DNA of 6,250 nucleotides from Candidatus Bathyarchaeota archaeon. GTDB lineage: Archaea; Thermoproteota; Bathyarchaeia; Bathyarchaeales; Bathyarchaeaceae. Location: NCBI GenBank assembly GCA_029881555.1, contig JAOUMI010000035.1, positions 1-6,250 on the forward strand, read 5' to 3'. The translations under genes and the position numbers were made by a program. Of this stretch, positions 1 through 3,840 are shown piece after piece (the stretch's first letter is position 1; each line of letters starts with the position of its first letter). The notes under the pieces were generated by a model. That model worked only from the letters and a program-made list of their open reading frames with translations. It did no database searches and was not told where the DNA came from.

Positions 1-9
1 GGAGTTTTC

Positions 10-333
10 GTGACTTTCGGTTTCATGCGAAGATCCAAGTACGAGGAATTGCAACGAGAAAGAGACAAGATAAATAAAGAAGTGAAAGGTCTGACACAGG
101 AAATAGGGGCGCTGAGAAAAGAAGTTGAGAAGTTAACCGAAGATAGAGAAAAATCGAGACACAGAATACAGAAACTCAAAAAGGAAACAAGCAGCCTACG
201 CGCCCAGAATGTGGAACTGGCAGACTCTGTAGAAATCCTCACAAAGGAGAGAGAAGTACTACGGAAGACCATTCGACGACTCGAACGGGCAACAAGAAAA
301 ACACGCGGAAAAAGAACCCGACCTTTAACCTGA
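10..333 (+). CDS. Small basic coiled-coil protein, function unknown
   Basis: A 107-residue protein that I do not recognise as a named family. From about residue 8 to 95 it is a nearly unbroken charged helix with leucine, isoleucine and valine at heptad spacing, so a long parallel or antiparallel coiled coil is likely. The tail (about 92-107) is rich in Arg, Lys and Thr with no acidic residues and could contact nucleic acid or membrane; that is inference. There is no signal peptide or membrane segment. I chose the GTG at 10 because GGAG at 1-4 lies 5 nt upstream; an in-frame ATG at 25 lacks such a site. The gene ends 27 nt before the 3' end of the convergent tRNA-Thr, so it stands alone or ends an operon that begins left of the window. 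Composition is strongly biased, so similarity searches will give many spurious coiled-coil matches. Confidence 0.65.
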   Translation: MTFGFMRRSKYEELQRERDKINKEVKGLTQEIGALRKEVEKLTEDREKSRHRIQKLKKETSSLRAQNVELADSVEILTKEREVLRKTIRRLERATRKTRGKRTRPLT

Positions 334-398
334 TGAAACCCTCTTTTAGTTGGTTTAAATGGAGCCCCGAGCGGGATTTGAACCCGCGACCTACAGCT

Positions 399-412
399 CT
401 CTTTTGACCTTA
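399..412 (-). other. 14-nt intron at 37/38 of tRNA-Thr(UGU)
   Basis: The anticodon loop region is 21 nt instead of 7. Removing 14 nt after A37 leaves CUUGUAA. Exon CUU pairs with intron AAG next to a 3-nt bulge AG|A that abuts the anticodon stem; the fourth pair (G-A) is missing, so this is a relaxed splice motif. Confidence 0.75.
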
Positions 413-427
413 TACAAGGCTGTTGCT

Positions 428-442
428 TGAGCCCTCTCATCT
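428..442 (-). other. Non-canonical 15-nt tRNA intron in the D arm of tRNA-Thr(UGU)
   Basis: Removing 15 nt at D-arm position 22/23 (equivalently 23/24 or 24/25, since the flanking AG is repeated) restores a four-pair D stem and the normal base 26. The placement shown supports a relaxed bulge-helix-bulge: exon GGCU can pair with intron GGCU (two G-C pairs, two G-U pairs), with 3-nt bulges AG|A and CA|A and only an 8-nt loop inside. Cleavage would be by the archaeal splicing endonuclease. Excision is inferred from the fold and not observed. Confidence 0.7.
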
Positions 443-497
443 CTAGCCGCTGAGCCACCGGGGCATCTTTCCACATCCTTCGAGTTTGTTCCTTGTC

Positions 498-507
498 TTT
501 TAAAAGT
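498..507 (-). promoter_or_regulatory. Probable TATA element for tRNA-Thr(UGU)
   Basis: The self-complementary CTTTTAAAAG lies in the 44-bp gap between tRNA-Met and tRNA-Thr, centred about 38 nt upstream of the tRNA-Thr 5' end. This suggests separate initiation, though cotranscription from the tRNA-Met promoter is also possible. Confidence 0.4.
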
Positions 508-508
508 T

Positions 509-612
509 TGGTGCCGGGGGCGGGATTCGAACTCGCGACTTCTGGGCACGGCCCCATCGTTTGCTCTCCAGATTATGAGTCTGGCGCCCAAACCAGGCTA
601 GGCTACCCCGGC
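509..612 (-). tRNA. Elongator tRNA-Met(CAU) with an intron at 45/46, CCA encoded
   Basis: The 104-nt gene gives a 78-nt tRNA after loss of 26 nt. The acceptor stem GCCGGGG/CCCCGGC is perfect, with A73 and encoded CCA at 509-511. The D stem GCCU/GGGC holds with one U-G pair. The anticodon stem CCAGA/UCUGG encloses CUCAUAA, anticodon CAU at 575-577. The acceptor sequence and loop resemble archaeal elongator tRNA-Met rather than initiator (no run of three G-C pairs at the base of the anticodon stem) or tRNA-Ile2, but CAU identity from sequence alone keeps some doubt. The extra bases lie after the anticodon stem; removing them leaves the standard variable loop AGGUC. The T stem GCGAG/CCCGC contains an A52-C62 mismatch where the neighbouring tRNA-Thr genes have G-C. 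Confidence 0.88.
540..565 (-). other. Non-canonical 26-nt intron at 45/46 of tRNA-Met
   Basis: Exon CUGG (the 3' side of the anticodon stem) pairs with intron CCAG to form a 4-bp central helix. It is flanked by 3-nt bulges AG|A and AA|G, with an inner GCA/UGC stem inside the intron. Splicing at those bulges gives variable loop AGGUC. This is a good match to the archaeal splicing-endonuclease motif, and it fixes the cut sites more firmly than for the D-arm intron. Confidence 0.82.
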
Positions 613-642
613 AATCCACACACCCATAACTTCGCAAACCAC

Positions 643-652
643 AAATTTAACC
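643..652 (-). promoter_or_regulatory. Probable TATA element for tRNA-Met
   Basis: GGTTAAATTT on the minus strand is centred about 35 nt upstream of the tRNA-Met 5' end. It fits an archaeal TATA box with a short 5' leader removed by RNase P. Confidence 0.4.
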
Positions 653-709
653 ATTTACATACGACAGGAAGTGCTGGTAGAAATTATGATAAAGGGGGAA
701 ATGGACACC

Positions 710-718
710 GATATATAG
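710..718 (+). promoter_or_regulatory. Probable TATA element for the membrane protein gene
   Basis: GATATATAG is centred about 22 nt upstream of the ATG at 736. That spacing would put transcription start at or just beside the start codon, implying a leaderless or nearly leaderless mRNA. The AAAGGG at 721-726 is only a weak Shine-Dalgarno. Confidence 0.45.
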
Positions 719-735
719 AGAAAGGGCAACACATA

Positions 736-1449
736 ATGAAGAAAAAGAGGAATGAAGAAACCGAAATCCTTGTTCCAGCAGATATGCGCATCGTAAAGAA
801 GGGTGAGAGTAAAGAACCGAAAATGTCGAAAGTGAAAAAATTTTTCAGAAGAATGTCGCGATTATCATATAACTTTCTTTATAGCTTCGTGTTGCGTTTT
901 TTCAAGATCGTGAATCGAGGGGTTAGGCCAAGCTACTCAGCTCTCGTCCTTTGGGCCATGAAGCGTGAAACTTCAGAGCACGTTAAGTTTTTGATCAAAG
1001 TGTTCAAGTGGGTAGTCTTTCCCGCAAGCATTCTTTATGTTTGTGCGGGTTTCTGTTTCTTTGGGGAAAACGCTTTGGACTCTATGTTCTTGGGAATGTT
1101 GATCTTCCTCTACAGCAACTTCCTTCCAGACCTACCCTCTATCTACAGAAAGAAGAAAGAGAACAGTAGAAACGAAGATTTATTGTGGGAGGAGAAGTAT
1201 GCTCTTCTTCTGTTTGCTCCCGTGTTTATTGCGGCTTTTCTCTGTGGGGTACGGTTAAGATGGAAGACAGCCGAAACGTTCCATAACTTCAAATCGCTGA
1301 CAATTTATACAGCGTTTCTTTTTGTATTGGGCTTTTTTGCATTTGTAGACTTTCCAATCTTAATCGGAGATATAACCGAGATTCTTTCTCTCCCATTCTA
1401 CGGTCTGATAGGGTACTTGACTCATCTGAAGGTTGACAAAGTCTGGTAA
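736..1449 (+). CDS. Multi-pass membrane protein, possible DUF457/YdjM-like membrane hydrolase
   Basis: A 237-residue protein. The frame stays open back to 493, but that extension runs antisense through tRNA-Met, so I start at the ATG at 736, which follows a TATA element. Residues 1-60 are hydrophilic and Lys/Arg rich, with an amphipathic FLYSFVLRFFKIV stretch. Hydrophobic segments follow at about 92-110, 114-131, 154-171, 188-204 and 217-228. Three motifs stand out: NFLPDLPS (128-135), FHNFKSL (182-188) and GYLTHLKVDK (226-235). In membrane-bound metal-dependent hydrolases of the DUF457/YdjM type, a Pro-Asp segment, a His-containing segment and a C-terminal Gly-x-x-x-His-x-x-x-Asp segment occur in this order. 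Here D132, H183, H230 and D234 could play those roles. That assignment is pattern-based inference; the substrate is unknown. The gene is single and converges on rpiA. Confidence 0.72.
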   Translation: MKKKRNEETEILVPADMRIVKKGESKEPKMSKVKKFFRRMSRLSYNFLYSFVLRFFKIVNRGVRPSYSALVLWAMKRETSEHVKFLIKVFKWVVFPASILYVCAGFCFFGENALDSMFLGMLIFLYSNFLPDLPSIYRKKKENSRNEDLLWEEKYALLLFAPVFIAAFLCGVRLRWKTAETFHNFKSLTIYTAFLFVLGFFAFVDFPILIGDITEILSLPFYGLIGYLTHLKVDKVW

Positions 1450-1476
1450 GGGAAGGCATCCCCAAACAACCTTTTT
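1450..1476 (+). terminator. Possible terminator after the membrane protein gene
   Basis: A weak GGGA/TCCC hairpin (1450-1462) just past the stop codon is followed by CTTTTTC at 1471, with a second T5 run near 1484. Oligo-T is the usual archaeal intrinsic termination signal. The hairpin may be incidental. Confidence 0.3.
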
Positions 1477-1541
1477 CAACATTCTTTTTCCAAGAAGCCT
1501 CGGTTTGCGCCTGTTTTCGTCAAAACTCTTATCAAATATCT

Positions 1542-2234
1542 TCACCCTCTAACGAGCCTTTGAACCCCAGTTTTCCCACCAACATAAACAACGTCCGCAA
1601 TGCCAACAAACAACCCAGTTTCAAGAACACCAGGAACCAGCTTGAGCTTCACATCTAACTCGCTTAGAAAATCAACTGGACCAAAATCAACATCCACAAC
1701 GAAGTTGCCGTTGTCCGTCACGACCGGCCCAACCTTTCCCTTCCCTTCCCGCAAAACAGGCTTTCCACCCAACTCCCGCACCTTTACCATAACAATCGGC
1801 AGAGCGAAAGGCAGAACCTCCAAGGGTATCGAGTGGTTCACCCCCAACTTTTCCACAAGCTTTGTTTCGTCCGCCACTATCACGAACTGTTTCGCCGCCG
1901 AGGCAACTATCTTCTCTCTCGTCAACGCTCCGCCCATGCCCTTGATCAGGTTCAACTCCCTATCAATCTGATCCGCCCCGTCGATCGCAAGGTCCAGCAG
2001 AGGATGCTCATCCAGCGTTGTCAGAGGGATGCCACAGCTCACAGCCAGCATCAACGCCTGATGAGAGGTAGGCACCCCTAAAACCCGCAGGTCTCCCTGT
2101 CGAACTCGTTCCCCTATCTCCTGGACGGCGTAGGCAGCCGTGGTTCCGCTGCCCAATCCAACAACAAAACCTTCCCGAACGTGTTTTACCGCTTCTAGAG
2201 CCGCCCTCTTTTTTGCGTCAACTCTCCAGTCCAC
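1542..2234 (-). CDS. rpiA: Ribose-5-phosphate isomerase A
   Basis: This cytosolic enzyme interconverts ribose 5-phosphate and ribulose 5-phosphate, supplying ribose for nucleotide synthesis. The family motifs appear in order: GLGSGTTA (26-33, phosphate-binding loop), DGADQID (85-91), KGMGGALTREK (98-108), ADETK and, near the end, PGVLETGLF. D85, D88, K98 and E107 line up with the E. coli catalytic residues D81, D84, K94 and E103 at a constant offset. The frame is open to an ATG at 2306, but that start would overlap the upstream gene by 68 nt and add an Arg/Trp-rich tail foreign to the family. The GTG at 2234 gives 230 residues, a normal RpiA length, has GAGG 9 nt upstream, and lies 4 nt after the upstream stop. 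The gene is therefore probably cotranscribed and translationally coupled with the coiled-coil gene. The second Gly of the usual GGGG is Met here, which should not matter for catalysis. Confidence 0.95.
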   Translation of the reverse strand: MDWRVDAKKRAALEAVKHVREGFVVGLGSGTTAAYAVQEIGERVRQGDLRVLGVPTSHQALMLAVSCGIPLTTLDEHPLLDLAIDGADQIDRELNLIKGMGGALTREKIVASAAKQFVIVADETKLVEKLGVNHSIPLEVLPFALPIVMVKVRELGGKPVLREGKGKVGPVVTDNGNFVVDVDFGPVDFLSELDVKLKLVPGVLETGLFVGIADVVYVGGKTGVQRLVRG

Positions 2235-2238
2235 GCTT

Positions 2239-2898
2239 TCACGCCTCAACCTCGATCTGTCCCAGCCTCTCCAAAACCTTCTCCACCTCGGCCCTAATCT
2301 CTTCAATCCTCTTCTCAGCCGCGGTTTTCTTTGGTGGGGGGCGCTTGGGAACTCTTCTCCTTTCTTTGGGAGGCGCAGTCACTGGCGTAGCCTTGGGTGG
2401 GACAGGCGTCTCCACTAGCGGCTTGACTTTGAGGTGAGTTCTTAAGTCGCCGATTTTTGTGTTGACTTCGTCGAAGCGTTCGCTGAACATCTTAACGAGG
2501 TCATCCTGCATCGTCTCTAACTCGCGTAGCGACACCACTGACTCGCTTCGTGAGATGGTGTCTCTGATTTTCATCATCCTCTCCTTGTATCTGTGCGCTA
2601 GGCGTTCCCGCTCTTCCTCAGTTATTTTTCCTTCGGCTTGAGCCTCGTAGAACTGGCGAAGAGCTTCACTGAGAGCCTCTCTTTCAATGTCAAGCGTTCT
2701 AAGTTGTTCTTGGGCTCTCTTGGCTTCTTCAGGTGCCACGGTGCGCTCTGTCTTTAAAGGCCACTTCTCCTCGACTTCCAGTTTCACTGAGGGCTCTTTT
2801 TTTCCTCTAGCCCTAATTGCGAGGAACAGAAATAAGGAAGTTAAAACCGCAGCCACGGAAATGATCAAGTGTGGCCAGGGCCAATCCCCAAAATTCAC
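2239..2898 (-). CDS. Membrane-anchored coiled-coil protein, function unknown
   Basis: A 219-residue protein with one N-terminal membrane helix (about 9-28) followed by RARGKK. By the positive-inside rule the rest should lie in the cytoplasm. Residues about 54-150 are a charged coiled coil, including the segment GKITEEERERL, a type often seen in archaeal coiled-coil proteins. Residues about 160-191 form a linker rich in Pro, Lys and Arg, and 192-216 a second short amphipathic helix. I cannot assign a family. The architecture suggests a membrane tether or scaffold with a flexible arm ending in an oligomerisation helix; that is inference. The start is a GTG at 2898 with GAGGGG (2905-2910) 6 nt upstream and a TATA element at 2938-2945. 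The gene heads a two-gene unit with rpiA, whose Shine-Dalgarno is embedded in the last codons here. Confidence 0.8.
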   Translation of the reverse strand: MNFGDWPWPHLIISVAAVLTSLFLFLAIRARGKKEPSVKLEVEEKWPLKTERTVAPEEAKRAQEQLRTLDIEREALSEALRQFYEAQAEGKITEEERERLAHRYKERMMKIRDTISRSESVVSLRELETMQDDLVKMFSERFDEVNTKIGDLRTHLKVKPLVETPVPPKATPVTAPPKERRRVPKRPPPKKTAAEKRIEEIRAEVEKVLERLGQIEVEA

Positions 2899-2904
2899 TG
2901 CGGT

Positions 2905-2910
2905 CCCCTC
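2905..2910 (-). promoter_or_regulatory. Shine-Dalgarno deciding a GTG start
   Basis: GAGGGG on the minus strand lies 6 nt before the GTG at 2898 and is the reason for choosing that start for the membrane-anchored coiled-coil protein. Confidence 0.65.
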
Positions 2911-2937
2911 GTCTTGTCATTGTTTGTTCTTTTGTGG

Positions 2938-2945
2938 TATATAAA
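2938..2945 (-). promoter_or_regulatory. TATA element for the coiled-coil/rpiA unit
   Basis: TTTATATA on the minus strand is centred about 43 nt upstream of the GTG at 2898, predicting transcription start near 2913-2916 and a 5' leader of about 15-18 nt containing the GAGGGG Shine-Dalgarno. It lies just past the 3' end of tRNA-Thr(GGU), so the operon need not rely on read-through. Confidence 0.6.
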
Positions 2946-2955
2946 GCTAATAGGA

Positions 2956-3043
2956 TGGAGCCCCGGGCGGGATTCGAACCCGCGACCTCCGCCTCTTTGG
3001 GTGTTTACCAAGGCGATGCCCTAACCAGCTGGGCCACCGAGGC
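2956..3043 (-). tRNA. tRNA-Thr(GGU) with an 11-nt intron, CCA encoded
   Basis: The 88-nt gene gives a 77-nt tRNA. The acceptor stem GCCUCGG/CCGGGGC has one U-G pair; U73 matches archaeal tRNA-Thr, and CCA is encoded at 2956-2958. The D stem GCCC/GGGC and T arm GCGGG-UUCGAAU-CCCGC are perfect. The anticodon stem is UCGCC/GGCGG. Its loop region is 18 nt and contracts to UUGGUAA after removing 11 nt, giving anticodon GGU (3007-3009), which reads ACC and ACU. With tRNA-Thr(UGU) at 360-464, the window carries two of the threonine isoacceptors. Confidence 0.93.
2995..3005 (-). other. Minimal 11-nt intron at 37/38 of tRNA-Thr(GGU)
   Basis: AACACCCAAAG sits between A37 and A38. Exon UUGG pairs with intron CCAA to make the 4-bp central helix, with 3-nt bulges UA|A and AG|A and a 4-nt cap. 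The fold is as clean as such a short intron allows. Confidence 0.88.
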
Positions 3044-3078
3044 TTTTCCTCTAGCCAGAATTATTATCAAGAGCACAG

Positions 3079-3086
3079 ATTTTAAA
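3079..3086 (-). promoter_or_regulatory. Probable TATA element for tRNA-Thr(GGU)
   Basis: TTTAAAAT on the minus strand is centred about 39 nt upstream of the mature 5' end, within the 108-bp region shared with the divergent tRNA-Leu. It implies a leader of roughly a dozen nucleotides. Confidence 0.45.
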
Positions 3087-3119
3087 GGGTTTCGAAGTGT
3101 TTCATCTTTTAGAGTAACG

Positions 3120-3128
3120 CTTAATTTT
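3120..3128 (+). promoter_or_regulatory. Probable TATA element for tRNA-Leu
   Basis: CTTAATTTT is centred 28 nt upstream of tRNA-Leu position 1, so transcription would start at or very near the mature 5' end. Confidence 0.4.
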
Positions 3129-3151
3129 GGCTTGTCTTCTATGAAGGTGTG

Positions 3152-3239
3152 GCGGGGGTGTCCGAGTTAGGTCAAAGGAGACAGGCTTAGGACCTGTTGG
3201 CGTAGGCCTGCGTGGGTTCAAGTCCCACCCCCCGCACCA
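3152..3239 (+). tRNA. tRNA-Leu(UAG), class II, CCA encoded
   Basis: An 88-nt intronless gene. The acceptor stem GCGGGGG/CCCCCGC is perfect, followed by A73 and CCA (3237-3239). The anticodon stem ACAGG/CCUGU encloses CUUAGGA, anticodon UAG at 3188-3190, which reads CUA and probably other CUN codons. The 14-nt variable arm (3198-3211) forms GGC-GUAG-GCC, as expected for leucine. The T arm is GUGGG-UUCAAGU-CCCAC. It is the only tRNA of the four with no intron and the only one on the plus strand. Its 3' half is nearly repeated 2.7 kb downstream at 5958-5975. Confidence 0.96.
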
Positions 3240-3284
3240 GTATGTTTAAATGCGGCGTGCACAATCAAGTCCAACTGAGCGTTG

Positions 3285-3788
3285 TCATAATTCTCGTAAG
3301 TTTGAGCGCAGTTCTTTTGTCGCGCTTTTCAGAACTCTCTCAAAAAATTCCACTGCTTTTTCGAATTTTTTCAGCGTAGTCTGCAAACGATTGATTTCAA
3401 CCTGTTCTTTTCCTTTTGATTTCAGGACACTCACTTTTCGCATCAAATTCTTCATTTCTTCCCTTTGCGCTTCGTAAACTTTTATCATTGTCTCCAAACT
3501 GTTGGCAAGCATTTCAGAGAAGTCGACGCTCACGTGGAACACAAAATGTTTCATGGAGGCATCCTTGTGTTTGTGGACGATTCCCATCCTAACCATCTGA
3601 TCTAAGGTTCTACTCACAGAAGAGATAGAATATCCCGTTAGATCCGAAATTTCCTTGTGGCTCAATTCGCGTCCCTCAAGGAGAAAGACGGCCATAATTC
3701 TGCCTAAAATTGCGGGTTGACCTTTAGCACGCACCATATCTTCATAAATCCGGACAAATTCAGCCTTGATTTCCTGAAGTGAACTCAT
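3285..3788 (-). CDS. GbsR/MarR-type winged-helix transcriptional regulator
   Basis: A 167-residue protein. Residues about 20-85 form a winged helix: LSHKEISDLTGYSISSVSR (42-60) is the helix-turn-helix, followed by the recognition-helix end TLDQMVRMGIV and a wing around HKHKDASMKHFVF. The early GQPAILGRIMAVFLL segment is typical of the GbsR branch of MarR-like regulators. Residues about 92-160 are a long charged coiled coil, probably the dimerisation domain. The protein should bind DNA as a dimer at a palindrome. The ATG at 3788 has no Shine-Dalgarno; a TATA element about 29 nt upstream predicts a leaderless mRNA. The gene diverges from the ABC exporter genes across 52 bp holding a perfect inverted repeat, so it very likely regulates them and itself. 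The ligand cannot be read from sequence. Confidence 0.88.
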   Translation of the reverse strand: MSSLQEIKAEFVRIYEDMVRAKGQPAILGRIMAVFLLEGRELSHKEISDLTGYSISSVSRTLDQMVRMGIVHKHKDASMKHFVFHVSVDFSEMLANSLETMIKVYEAQREEMKNLMRKVSVLKSKGKEQVEINRLQTTLKKFEKAVEFFERVLKSATKELRSNLREL

Positions 3789-3805
3789 GTGTTAACATAG
3801 CAAAG

Positions 3806-3825
3806 GAAAGACTTATATATCTTTC
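3806..3825. promoter_or_regulatory. Candidate regulator operator over the divergent promoter
   Basis: A perfect inverted repeat, GAAAGA (3806-3811) and TCTTTC (3820-3825), is separated by CTTATATA. The 20-bp size and symmetry suit a dimeric MarR-type protein. The spacer is the TATA sequence itself, so binding would block TBP on both strands and shut off the regulator gene and the exporter together. The assignment is inferred from position and symmetry. Confidence 0.6.
3812..3823. promoter_or_regulatory. Bidirectional TATA region of regulator and exporter
   Basis: CTTATATATCTT reads as a TATA element on either strand. On the minus strand its centre is about 29 nt before the regulator ATG. On the plus strand it predicts transcription start near 3841-3845, at the TTG codon of the ATPase frame. 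A single site may serve both directions. Confidence 0.55.
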
Positions 3826-3840
3826 TACAATTATGGTGAT

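Larger units (their letters stand above)
360..464 (-). tRNA. tRNA-Thr(UGU) with two introns, CCA encoded
   Basis: The 105-nt minus-strand gene folds to a 76-nt tRNA once two short introns are removed. The acceptor stem is GCCCCGG paired with UCGGGGC (one G-U at the base), followed by U73, the usual archaeal tRNA-Thr discriminator, and an encoded CCA at 360-362. The T arm is GCGGG-UUCAAAU-CCCGC. Unspliced, the D stem is broken (G10 opposite A) and 15 surplus bases separate it from the anticodon stem ACAGC/GCUGU. Removing them restores GCUC/GAGC. A second insertion of 14 nt at the canonical 37/38 site leaves loop CUUGUAA with anticodon UGU, reading ACA. Alternative cuts in the loop would give UGA (Ser), but the short variable loop AGGUC and U73 argue for Thr. 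Precise cut points of intron 1 are ambiguous because of a repeated AG. It likely has its own promoter at 498-507. Confidence 0.88.

Noticed and set aside
399..412. Reading the tRNA-Thr anticodon as UGA (Ser) through a different intron cut
   Set aside because: Serine tRNA needs a long variable arm; this gene has a 5-nt variable loop and U73, and a cut at 37/38 gives UGU.
493..735. In-frame upstream extension of the membrane protein gene
   Set aside because: It reads antisense through tRNA-Met and its intron; the translated part is low-quality sequence with no hydrophobic pattern. The TATA element at 710-718 and the ATG at 736 explain the gene better.
2235..2306. Longer N-terminus for RpiA starting at ATG 2306
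   Set aside because: It would overlap the upstream coding region by 68 nt and add 24 Arg/Trp-rich residues outside the family; the GTG at 2234 gives normal length and operon spacing.
1600..2437. Open plus-strand frames opposite rpiA and the coiled-coil gene
   Set aside because: Antisense shadows of well-supported genes; Ser/Thr/Pro-rich translations without domains or Shine-Dalgarno sites.
2871..3170. Plus-strand frame of 99 codons
   Set aside because: It runs through tRNA-Thr(GGU) on the opposite strand and into tRNA-Leu; its translation contains the familiar antisense-tRNA string, an artefact often annotated as protein.
3790..3797. Palindrome TGTTAACA near the regulator start as a second operator
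   Set aside because: Only 8 bp, A/T-rich and easily due to chance; no relation in sequence to the 3806-3825 repeat.
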